Source: Gammaproteobacteria bacterium (GTDB lineage: Bacteria; Pseudomonadota; Gammaproteobacteria; Eutrophobiales; Eutrophobiaceae). Taken from it: a DNA stretch of 64,000 nt. The position numbers and the translations under genes were made by a program. Below are positions 8,428-16,746 of the stretch, one piece after another; positions within the stretch are counted from its first letter, which is position 1; each line of letters begins with the position of its first letter. Location: the NCBI GenBank assembly GCA_947480335.1, contig CANKCB010000004.1, positions 124,001-188,000 on the forward strand. The letters are read 5' to 3'. The notes beneath the pieces are model-generated. The model worked only from the letters and a program-made list of their open reading frames with translations. It was not told the DNA's origin and searched no databases.

Positions 8428-10995
8428 TTATTGATAATTATATTCGAACTGCACTCCATAAGTTTTGAAATGTGAGGAGGACAAACTGGTGGTAACCAGA
8501 CCAGTTGGATTCACATCATACTGGGAATTATAGGACGGTTGTGGTTCCAACAGATTGCGACCATAGGCCGAAATACGCCAACTGTCATCCTGTGCTCCAA
8601 ATCCCATTGTCAGATTCATATCATCATGCTTGTTCATCTTCACAATCAAGCTGAAGCTTTCGACGTTGGTGATGTAACCGGCAGATATCTTGTACTTGCC
8701 ATTGAAGGTGACCTTGTACTTGTCCAGAACCGGCAACCAGTAATCCACGTTTCCGGTAAATATCCAGTCTGGGGTACGTGGGGCATCATAACCGCTACGA
8801 TCGATGGTCAGGCTGGTGGTGACTACGCCAAACTGTGCGAGTGTTTCCGCAGGGGTACGACATGGGCCAGTCGCTGCGGCCAAACCCTCGGCTTCAGTAC
8901 ATCCGGCACCCTCAAAGTCTAGCATCTTGCCATCCATTAGCGCGCCATTTACTCCGAGTGTTAATCTGTCAGCGACCAGCGCTGTTGCGTCAAACTCAAT
9001 CCCGCGTACACGCTGACGACCGGCATTGGTACTGGTACTGCCTTGAGCAGTGTTCGAATTGGCATCGAAATTGGTCGTTGCAATCTGCAGGTCATCCACC
9101 GTCATGTTAAACGCACTGATATTGGCCCGCGCTTTACCATCCCAGAAAGTTGCCTTCGCACCAATCTCAAAGTTCTCAGCGAATTCAGACAATAACTCAA
9201 ACTCGGCTGTGGTGGCGGGTATGGTCGATGACCCGGTATTAAACCCACCGGCCTTGAATGCCGTTGCCCACTTCGCATACATCGAAATATCTTCGGTCGG
9301 GCGGTAGCGCAAGGTAATTTGTGGGTTTAGATCGTCATCCTTGAATGTGCCTGTATGGGGACCACCTTCCCTTAATCCGGTTACCAACGGTGTCATACCG
9401 ACAGCAGCACGGCCATCCCATTCAACTGGAACGAAACGTTGTCGATCATACGGGTATGTCCAGCCACCGGGTACAGCGGTATAACCCGACCGACTGACAG
9501 GTTCTACATTGAATATCCAGGTCGAACTGTATCCAATTATATGAGCCGACTTTTCAACATCTGTATAACGTCCACCCACATCGATCGACGCCTTGTCGTC
9601 CCAGAAATTCCAGGTCAATGTTGCAAAGATGCTCTTCCACTCACCGTCTTCCCAAACCTCATTATAACGACGCGGACGGCGTAATTCGCCGCGCCAGTTA
9701 TCCGAACGCAGTTCTAGATCAGTCTGCTGCCAGTAAAAACCGGCCATCCATTCAATTGCACCACCAGATGGAGATGTGATCCGGAGCTCCTGGCTCCAGG
9801 AATTATAGTCCTCTTCCCTGTTCTGCAGATTCATCAAAAAAGGTGACAAACTGTTATCCCTGACGTAACTGCGAACCAGACGGCTAAAGCCGGTCAGTGA
9901 ACTTACCTCGACCTCATTGGCAAAGCGATAGTTCATATCCAGATAGGTATCCCAGGGATCACTGTTTTCCCTACCAACAATATCGCCATCACGAATGGCA
10001 CCGGCCGCAGCACGCATATCGATATTACCACCACAGTTTGTAACAACCGTGGCAGTACAGAGAGTGGCGTCTGCATTATTGATCGTATTATCGGCATACA
10101 GGTATATAGGCCCTGTCCTGACGCCAAGACCATCACTGAGAGAACCGGTCAGCGGGATAAAGGAATTATTATTGTAGCCTGTGATTAGCACCTTCCGCTC
10201 TATATTAGTCGGGGCACCTTTTCCGGAAAGTGCAACAGCCGTACCATCGGAACCGCCGTTATAGTCTGTAAACTGGTACTTCAGTGTGGCATCAAACTGC
10301 TCAGTCGGCGCCCATTTCATAATTACCCGCCCTGCGATATCCCGTCCTTTCGGAAACGTGTCGCCTGTAAACACATCGGTCAGATAACCTTCCATCTTGT
10401 CCCACTTGCCAGCCACACGAATACCGATCGTATCGGTGATTGGTCCGCCTGCAGCCGCTTCAACTGTCTTACGTCCAAAGTTGCCAACTTCGCCAGTCAG
10501 GTTGCTTTCCCATTCCGGGGTTGGCTTTTTCGTGGTCAAACTGAATGCGCCTGCTGTTGCATTCTGGCCAAAATAAACTGGCTGCGGCCCTCGTAATACT
10601 TCGACACGCTCCAGATCCATGAAGGCATTTTTGATCTGCGAGGTACGTCCATAATGAATTCCGTCTACAAAAGTAGGGGCAGCCTGCTCCAGCGTCAGGT
10701 TATTACCCGTCGTGCCAATACCACGGATGGCGATGTCCTGATCCTGTATACGATTATCGATCAATACCGATGGAGAAAAATCTGCCAGCTGATCCATATT
10801 GCGAAAACCTTGCTGGCGAATTTCCTCACCTGAAATAGCGTCTATTGATATTGGAACTTCCTGCAAGGACTGTGTTCGTCTTTGCGCGGTAACAACGATT
10901 TCTTCCAGCACCTGTGCTTGCAGCGGTGATAACAAAAAAGTGGAAGTCAGTGCTAGTACAGATACAGTTTTGATAACTGGATGTTTGATTGTCAT
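8428..10995 (-). CDS. TonB-dependent outer-membrane receptor 1
   Basis: An 855-residue receptor: signal peptide (about 1-28), a mature N-terminus containing LEEIVVTAQRRTQSLQEVP, a plug domain, and a 22-strand barrel ending in an aromatic C-terminus (VQFEYNYQ). The plug carries VLRGPQPVYFGQNATAGAF instead of the common GPQGTLFGRNA form, a trait shared by all four receptors here. Such receptors import scarce substrates across the outer membrane using TonB energy; the substrate is unknown. The start at 10995 is chosen because six G residues lie four bases upstream; the longer TTG form would have no ribosome site. It converges with the amidohydrolase operon. Confidence 0.93.
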   Translation of the reverse strand: MTIKHPVIKTVSVLALTSTFLLSPLQAQVLEEIVVTAQRRTQSLQEVPISIDAISGEEIRQQGFRNMDQLADFSPSVLIDNRIQDQDIAIRGIGTTGNNLTLEQAAPTFVDGIHYGRTSQIKNAFMDLERVEVLRGPQPVYFGQNATAGAFSLTTKKPTPEWESNLTGEVGNFGRKTVEAAAGGPITDTIGIRVAGKWDKMEGYLTDVFTGDTFPKGRDIAGRVIMKWAPTEQFDATLKYQFTDYNGGSDGTAVALSGKGAPTNIERKVLITGYNNNSFIPLTGSLSDGLGVRTGPIYLYADNTINNADATLCTATVVTNCGGNIDMRAAAGAIRDGDIVGRENSDPWDTYLDMNYRFANEVEVSSLTGFSRLVRSYVRDNSLSPFLMNLQNREEDYNSWSQELRITSPSGGAIEWMAGFYWQQTDLELRSDNWRGELRRPRRYNEVWEDGEWKSIFATLTWNFWDDKASIDVGGRYTDVEKSAHIIGYSSTWIFNVEPVSRSGYTAVPGGWTYPYDRQRFVPVEWDGRAAVGMTPLVTGLREGGPHTGTFKDDDLNPQITLRYRPTEDISMYAKWATAFKAGGFNTGSSTIPATTAEFELLSEFAENFEIGAKATFWDGKARANISAFNMTVDDLQIATTNFDANSNTAQGSTSTNAGRQRVRGIEFDATALVADRLTLGVNGALMDGKMLDFEGAGCTEAEGLAAATGPCRTPAETLAQFGVVTTSLTIDRSGYDAPRTPDWIFTGNVDYWLPVLDKYKVTFNGKYKISAGYITNVESFSLIVKMNKHDDMNLTMGFGAQDDSWRISAYGRNLLEPQPSYNSQYDVNPTGLVTTSLSSSHFKTYGVQFEYNYQ

Positions 10996-11242
10996 AGATC
11001 CCCCCGGGTGAGACAAATAATCAGTGGCTGGAGATATGATTCAATAAAATGACTGCACTGCTATATCAACAAGAATTTATTGAACAATAAATCCAGCCGG
11101 AACCAGAATGCAAATTTACCTTATGACAATGTTTAATGTCTGTCAACAATAGAACCCTGAATTCACAAAATCTCTACATTTCAATCGTGTCTCTATCAGA
11201 TGAAATCACAGTGTATTTTACTACTGTAGTCTCAATGCGACT

Positions 11243-12379
11243 TCAATCCCGTATATCCTGCAACAACCATTCTGTCGGAAACTGACGACCCAATCCTTGT
11301 GCGATGGCCTTTCGGTAAACAACCTGGGCAACAGCCGAGAACTGTAACCCCTGATTTCCAACATTCCGGTAGAAGGTAATCTGGTTACGGTTGGTACGCC
11401 CTTGTACCTTGCCGGAGATCAAATCGGCAAAATCTGGTTTGTCAGCGCCCTTGCCCCGATCATTGAACTGCGGATCATCTCCGCCAAATCCGGGCTGGCT
11501 ATTTTTTGCGGGGATACGATGCATCTGTTCAGCAGAGCCTCCTATGAATGCAGCGGGTGACAAACCGCGTTCAGCCTGAAAACGCTCGGTCTGTTTCATC
11601 TGTAGCCCGGCAGTTCCCTGCCTTATGACCACATCAAACCGTTCAGCGGCTGCTTCCGGCATCTCGCGACGTCCAAGGTTGGTTACATGCATACCTGCTT
11701 CCAGCCAGTCTGCCTCATAAACAGGTTTCATCGAATCGGTGCAGGAGGACAAAATATCACAGCCTCGAATCGCATCACGTGGATTGTCCACAGCTATCAC
11801 CTCAATCCCAAGTTGTCTGGACATCTCTTCGGCATACTGCTCGCGGTGTTGCGGTGTTGGAGAATAGACCCGACACAGGCGGATATCCCGCACACATTTA
11901 AATGCTTCCAGAAAGGTGCGTGCCATTCCGCCAGAACCAATCATGCCAACCACATGACTGTCCTCACGCGACAGGTATTTGACACCAATACCGGCACCGC
12001 CACCCACCCGCATATGTTGCATCACACCGTCATTGATAAACGCGAGTGGCTCGGCATTTTCGGTCGAAACCAGCAGGATCAATCCACAATAGGTACCCGG
12101 TTCACGACAATATTTTTCTTCAGTCCAGTTGTCATTTTCATCCCTCGGCCAGTGAATAATGTCTGACTTCATGCGTATGGCAAAATAGCCATCGTTCGCG
12201 CCTTCCATCGTGCCCCAGCGAAAATAGCCATCATCCCGCTCACAGGGGACATACATGTCCACACGAGGTCGATGTATGGCTCCACCATCTGTCAATCTTG
12301 CAAACGCTGTTTCCTGCGCATGGATACATTCCTCCATCGTGAGCAGTCTGGAGACTAGTTCGTTATTTATAATATGCAT
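11243..12379 (-). CDS. Ornithine cyclodeaminase / mu-crystallin family protein 1
   Basis: A 378-residue cytoplasmic NAD(P)-dependent enzyme of the OCD/mu-crystallin family. Visible features are the N-terminal dimerisation and substrate region with FAIRMKSDI and HMRVGGGAGIGVKYL, then a Rossmann motif VGMIGSGGMA, and DILSSCTDS in the catalytic region. Family members include ornithine cyclodeaminase, ketimine reductase and amino-acid dehydrogenases; the exact reaction cannot be assigned. It is a paralogue of 15511-16623 and is divergent from the EutA-like gene at 12637. Weak ribosome site (GGAAAA) before ATG 12379. Confidence 0.88.
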   Translation of the reverse strand: MHIINNELVSRLLTMEECIHAQETAFARLTDGGAIHRPRVDMYVPCERDDGYFRWGTMEGANDGYFAIRMKSDIIHWPRDENDNWTEEKYCREPGTYCGLILLVSTENAEPLAFINDGVMQHMRVGGGAGIGVKYLSREDSHVVGMIGSGGMARTFLEAFKCVRDIRLCRVYSPTPQHREQYAEEMSRQLGIEVIAVDNPRDAIRGCDILSSCTDSMKPVYEADWLEAGMHVTNLGRREMPEAAAERFDVVIRQGTAGLQMKQTERFQAERGLSPAAFIGGSAEQMHRIPAKNSQPGFGGDDPQFNDRGKGADKPDFADLISGKVQGRTNRNQITFYRNVGNQGLQFSAVAQVVYRKAIAQGLGRQFPTEWLLQDIRD

Positions 12380-12636
12380 TATTCATTTTCCACATTAAAC
12401 AGGTCGGGAGATGAGTCTGAAACAGATATACACTGTTTAACAAGGGTACGTTATTTAGCCTTATTGATGCAATTTCAACATGGTACATACCTGCCTTTTC
12501 TTGACATTTACTGGAGCAAATCCCAGACTTGCACCACAGTTTGTCCCGCACAGTTACCACCTGAATCATCCTTGCTTATCTGCAAGTAACGACCACACTC
12601 CGGGGCATTTATTACACATTATGGATAACTGACCGA

Positions 12637-14316
12637 ATGACGACGCAAGACAAAGAACCGGATCGGACCTTTCGACCAGTCACACAAGGTAAACAGAAGA
12701 GTTTGCATGAGCATGGTCATCATCACGACCATACTCATGATCATGAACACGATCATGATGATCATATCGAAAGCGCGGACTTTGAAGGCGATATTGAAGA
12801 TCATCCCTTATGGCAACGTGACAATGTCATACTGCAAAGTGTCGGCATAGACATCGGTTCCTCCGGCACGCAAATACTATTTTCCCATTTACATCTGCAA
12901 CGCCAGGCCGTTGATTTGTCCAGCCGTTATCTGGTCGTCAAACGCGAAACCTGGTACGAATCTCCTGTGAGTCTGACACCATACAAGGGCGAAACCCTAA
13001 TCGATGACCGTGCCCTGGGAGAGATTGTGGATAACGCCTACAATACTGCACGCATCCATCCGGATGAAATCGATACCGGTGTGGTTATACTCACAGGTGA
13101 AGCGCTGCGTCGTGAAAACTCCGAACGTATTGCCCGGATCCTGTCAGAAAAATGTGGGCAACTGGTCTGCGTGGCAGCAGGACATCATATAGAAGCCATG
13201 CTGGCTGCTCATGGCTCTGGCGCGGCACAGGCATCCTACGACCGCAATGAATGTGTGCTGAACATTGATATCGGTGGTGGCACGACCAAACTCAGCCTGA
13301 TTCAAAAAGGCAAGGTGTTATCAACCGCTGCAATACATATTGGCGGTCGTCTGATCGCAATGGATAACCAGAATAAAATAATCCGTATTGAACCGTCAGG
13401 ACAGGATCATGCCCGGCGAGCAGGCTACAACTGGAAACTTGGCGATCAGGTAACAGGGGCACAACTTGATACTGTTACCGAGTCGATGGCAGAGGATTTG
13501 ATTCATGCGTTGATCGATAGGCCACCTGTGGCTGAAGTATCCGCTCTGTATCTGACGGACCCGCTTGCGGACATCAGTCAAATTAACAGCATGTTATTTT
13601 CGGGCGGCGTGGCAGAGTATGTCTATGACCATGAACAACGTGATTTTGGTGATCTGGGCAAACGTCTGGGGGCAGCGGTACGTAAACGAATAGAAGCAGG
13701 CGCGCTACCCTGGACCTTGTTAAAAGAAAGCCAGGGTATACGTTCGACCGCGCTGGGTGCCTCGGAATATACGGCACAATTAAGTGGTAACACCTGTTAT
13801 ATCAGCAATTCCGAGTCACTCTTGCCCAAACGAAACTTGCAGGTTCTTCATACCGAATTCGATTTTACAGATACATACAATGCGGTGAATCTGGGGGACG
13901 CGATTTCAAAGCAGATGACGCGCTTTAACCTGACCGGATCGAGTGAAGACCTAGTGTTGTCCTTGCACTGGCAGGGTTTGCCTGACTACAGCCGAATCAA
14001 GGCACTGGCCGACGGTATCCTGCATGGAATTGCTGAACGTATAGCTCGCGGCAAGGCCATCTATGTGATTCTGGATGCAGATATCGCCTTGACACTCGGT
14101 GCGGTCATGCATGAAGAATGTAATATCGAAAACGATATTATGGTCATAGACGGCATCGCTCTGTGGGATTTTGATTATATTGATCTGGGCAAGCTACGCA
14201 TGCCTTCTGCCACGGTACCTGTGACCATTAAATCTCTCGTCTTCAATGATATTTCCGAAGGGCCGATGAAACACGAACGCATACATCGACGCCCACAAGC
14301 ACCAGCCAACACATAA
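12637..14316 (+). CDS. EutA-like reactivase with His-rich N-terminus
   Basis: A 559-residue actin/Hsp70-fold protein of the EutA family (ethanolamine ammonia-lyase reactivating factor; known members exchange damaged adenosylcobalamin in EutBC using ATP). Visible motifs: phosphate-1 VGIDIGSSGTQ (residues 69-79), phosphate-2 NIDIGGGTTK, and the adenosine motif FSGGVAEYVYD. Residues 24-43 hold eleven histidines alternating with Asp, Glu, Gly and Thr, a likely metal-chelating tail absent from the second copy at 58751. No eutB or eutC gene is in the window, so its client is unknown; it could serve another cobalamin enzyme elsewhere. Followed after 24 bases by two methyltransferase-like genes. Confidence 0.85.
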   Translation: MTTQDKEPDRTFRPVTQGKQKSLHEHGHHHDHTHDHEHDHDDHIESADFEGDIEDHPLWQRDNVILQSVGIDIGSSGTQILFSHLHLQRQAVDLSSRYLVVKRETWYESPVSLTPYKGETLIDDRALGEIVDNAYNTARIHPDEIDTGVVILTGEALRRENSERIARILSEKCGQLVCVAAGHHIEAMLAAHGSGAAQASYDRNECVLNIDIGGGTTKLSLIQKGKVLSTAAIHIGGRLIAMDNQNKIIRIEPSGQDHARRAGYNWKLGDQVTGAQLDTVTESMAEDLIHALIDRPPVAEVSALYLTDPLADISQINSMLFSGGVAEYVYDHEQRDFGDLGKRLGAAVRKRIEAGALPWTLLKESQGIRSTALGASEYTAQLSGNTCYISNSESLLPKRNLQVLHTEFDFTDTYNAVNLGDAISKQMTRFNLTGSSEDLVLSLHWQGLPDYSRIKALADGILHGIAERIARGKAIYVILDADIALTLGAVMHEECNIENDIMVIDGIALWDFDYIDLGKLRMPSATVPVTIKSLVFNDISEGPMKHERIHRRPQAPANT

Positions 14317-14340
14317 ATCACATGAGCAGGAGGTAATACG

Positions 14341-14814
14341 ATGGAAGGCAGTTTCAACTTTAACAAATGGATTAAAAAAACCTCGAACCGGATTTTTATT
14401 GCCTATCCGGTAGCCATCGTACTGGTTGAATTATTGATACAGAAAGGCAGCCTGCAATTCGTCTACTGGGGATTGCCATTAATCCCGTGGGGATATTATC
14501 AGTTCCGCTTGAGCGGGGAATACCGCAACCGGATAGGCAAAGGCGGCCCGGGATTTGATGTACCGCCTGAGCGTATAGTCGATACCGGAATCTATGCCTG
14601 GACGCGTAATCCCATGTATCTGGGACAAATCATCTATCTGACCGGATTTACCATCAGCTTATGGTCACTGCCAGCAGCTATTTTGCTGGGTTACCACTTT
14701 GCCTGGTACCGGGATCGTGTCAATGAAGATGAACAACGTCTTACTCAGCTGTTTGGTCAGGATTACGTGAACTACATGGGCAGGGTTAAACGCTGGATTC
14801 CCTGGCTCTTTTAA
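14341..14814 (+). CDS. Isoprenylcysteine carboxyl methyltransferase (ICMT)-like protein 1
   Basis: A 157-residue membrane protein of the ICMT/PEMT-like methyltransferase family. It has three or four hydrophobic segments and the conserved C-terminal core VDTGIYAWTRNPMYLG, then DEQRLTQLFGQDYVNY, which forms the S-adenosylmethionine pocket in this family. Bacterial members methylate diverse small or lipid substrates; the substrate here is unknown. A strong ribosome site (AGGAGG) precedes ATG 14341. It overlaps the next gene by one base and probably belongs to the EutA-like transcript. Confidence 0.8.
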   Translation: MEGSFNFNKWIKKTSNRIFIAYPVAIVLVELLIQKGSLQFVYWGLPLIPWGYYQFRLSGEYRNRIGKGGPGFDVPPERIVDTGIYAWTRNPMYLGQIIYLTGFTISLWSLPAAILLGYHFAWYRDRVNEDEQRLTQLFGQDYVNYMGRVKRWIPWLF

Positions 14815-15296
14815 TGTCTATATCCCGTCGTCCCCGAACACTGAAACGTTGGCTGAAAAGCACCTCAAACCGGACATTCATTGTTTACCCAATCATCATA
14901 ATTGTGCTGGAATGTATAGTGCATAAGGGTATGCCGGTATTGATATTCTGGGGGATGCCTTTGTTACCCTGGGGATATTTGCAATATCACTGGGGAGGAA
15001 AATACCGGACACGCAAAGGTGGCGGTGGACCTGGCGTAGAAATCCCACCAGACCGGATTGTCGATACGGGAATTTATGCCTTTACCCGTAACCCGATGTA
15101 TCTGGGACATCTGATTTTTATGACCGGTCTGTCAATCAGCTTCTGGTCACTCCCTGCCGTTGCCCTGCTGCTTTATCATTTGTTTTGGTTCCACAGCCGT
15201 GTCTTGCAAGACGAACAACGCCTTCTTGAAATGTTTGGTCAGAACTATGTGAACTACATGGGTCGGGTCAAACGCTGGGTGCCCGGGTTGTTCTAG
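14814..15296 (+). CDS. ICMT-like methyltransferase 2, tandem paralogue
   Basis: A 160-residue paralogue of the preceding gene, sharing SNRTFI, the core VDTGIYAFTRNPMYLG, FGQNYVNYMGRVKRW and membrane topology. Its ATG begins in the last base of the upstream TAA stop (14812-14816), which points to translational coupling and probably equal production or a heterodimer. Family role: S-adenosylmethionine-dependent methyl transfer at the membrane; substrate unknown. Last gene of the EutA-like/ICMT operon, converging with the second ornithine-cyclodeaminase-like gene. Confidence 0.8.
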   Translation: MSISRRPRTLKRWLKSTSNRTFIVYPIIIIVLECIVHKGMPVLIFWGMPLLPWGYLQYHWGGKYRTRKGGGGPGVEIPPDRIVDTGIYAFTRNPMYLGHLIFMTGLSISFWSLPAVALLLYHLFWFHSRVLQDEQRLLEMFGQNYVNYMGRVKRWVPGLF

Positions 15297-15390
15297 AATA
15301 GATACCTCGACTACTTTAGCAGATGTTTTTTTATCGTTTCTGTCTCAGGAGTCGTCGAGTTCAATTTAGATTACAATTAGTGAATTCGTC

Positions 15391-15410
15391 ACTCTGGCGA
15401 ATGCCAGAGT
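15391..15410. terminator. Short hairpin between convergent genes
   Basis: ACTCTGGC (15391-15398) pairs perfectly with GCCAGAGT (15403-15410) over a GAAT loop, between the ICMT 2 gene and the convergent OCD-like gene. No T run follows, so the role is uncertain. Confidence 0.3.
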
Positions 15411-15510
15411 CCAGTTCTAAAAGCTTCACTCGATGACTTTTGGATGCTTGCATGCGCCAGCAGGACATGAATTATAGTAATAAGAGCGCGCTTTATTTTT
15501 GTGATGGCTT

Positions 15511-16623
15511 TTAGTTGCGCATATTCTGCAAAAACCAGTCAGTAGGGATTTCCCGCCCCAATCCCTGCGCTTTGACGGCTTCATAAATGCGACCAGCCAC
15601 TGACCAGAACTGGTGCCCTTGTAGATTGCCTCGCTCGGAATAGGAAATTTGCTCTGGACGAGTACGTGCACTTTGCAAATCCTTATTCACAATATCGGCA
15701 AAGGTGACCATGTTTTCGGTCACTGCCGGACCATGTCCCCGCTTTCCGGTATGTTTCAGTTTGGGAAGTACCAAAGATGCGGGTTCTGCTGCAAAGGTAA
15801 TATACTCATCGGCAGAAGGAAAATCAGGTAATCCCCAGGGTGAGCTTGCATTACCAAAACGCAGATACAGGTTTACCCGATCAAATAACTTGCTCCCGGG
15901 TTTACCGCCGCCACCAATATTAACAATGTGCATTCCGGGTCGTATCAAATCAGGATTGATCACAGGCACGGCACTATCAGTTATGGCGGCCAGTATGTCC
16001 GCATTGACATAAACTTGTTCCGGAGAGGAACATACCTTTACCTCAATCTTGTATAATTTACGCATTTCCTCTGCAAACAATTCACGATTTTCTCGTGTAG
16101 GACTGTATACCTGTAATAATTTAATCTCCGGACGCACCTGCATAAACGCCGCCATATGCGAACGTGCCTGACCACCGGAGCCGAGCATACCTACAGTGTG
16201 GATATTCTGCCTTGCGGCATATTTGACGCCAAGACCACCGTCTGCGCCCACACGCATATGCTGCAATACCCCGTCATTTAATATCGCCAGAGGCTCACCA
16301 TTATCAACACTCATTAACAATACCAGACCGCAATAGGTGCCCGGTTTGGTACAGTATTTTTCCTGGGTCACCGCCCCTTGGTATTCTGTTTCATAAATGA
16401 TGTCTGACTTCATCCGGATAGCAAAGTAACCTGACATGGATCCACCCTCCATCGTCCCCCAACGATAGACTTTTTTTGGGTCTGTGGTTGGAATCTGGAT
16501 ATCAATACGAGGTCGACATACGGCTTCACCTCGTACATGCTGACGGTATGCATCATCGAGTGCAGCAATGGTGTGTTCCATCGTTAACACTTTCTCGACG
16601 GCTTCATTATTGATAATCAGCAT
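15511..16623 (-). CDS. Ornithine cyclodeaminase / mu-crystallin family protein 2
   Basis: A 370-residue paralogue of 11243-12379 with the same layout: RPRIDIQIP, WGTMEGG, FAIRMKSDIIYE, HMRVGADGGLGVKYA, a Rossmann motif VGMLGSGGQA and DILAAITDSAVP. Cytoplasmic NAD(P)-dependent enzyme; reaction not assignable. ATG 16623 is supported by CAGGAGA upstream. The two OCD-like genes bracket the EutA-like and ICMT genes, suggesting one functional island, possibly amino-acid or amine metabolism (inference). It lies just beyond the terminator of TonB receptor 2, so it has its own promoter. Confidence 0.88.
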   Translation of the reverse strand: MLIINNEAVEKVLTMEHTIAALDDAYRQHVRGEAVCRPRIDIQIPTTDPKKVYRWGTMEGGSMSGYFAIRMKSDIIYETEYQGAVTQEKYCTKPGTYCGLVLLMSVDNGEPLAILNDGVLQHMRVGADGGLGVKYAARQNIHTVGMLGSGGQARSHMAAFMQVRPEIKLLQVYSPTRENRELFAEEMRKLYKIEVKVCSSPEQVYVNADILAAITDSAVPVINPDLIRPGMHIVNIGGGGKPGSKLFDRVNLYLRFGNASSPWGLPDFPSADEYITFAAEPASLVLPKLKHTGKRGHGPAVTENMVTFADIVNKDLQSARTRPEQISYSERGNLQGHQFWSVAGRIYEAVKAQGLGREIPTDWFLQNMRN

Positions 16624-16668
16624 ACGAATCTCCTGTAAAAATACGGATTGTACAATTTCTGTTTCGGC

Positions 16669-16694
16669 AAAAAAAAGGCCCTGTTGCCAGGGCC
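16669..16694 (-). terminator. Rho-independent terminator of TonB receptor 2
   Basis: Minus-strand stem GGCCCTG/CAGGGCC (16677-16683 with 16688-16694) with a four-base loop, followed by eight T residues (complement of 16669-16676). It sits about 50 bases after the receptor stop codon. Confidence 0.9.
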
Positions 16695-16746
16695 CTTGAA
16701 TGATTTCCTGTCACACCCGAAGGTGCCAGACAGTTATCGATATAGA

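Noticed and set aside
12363-12589. Short frames on both strands between the OCD-like and EutA-like genes
   Set aside because: Cys-rich, no ribosome sites, and the space is needed for divergent promoters.
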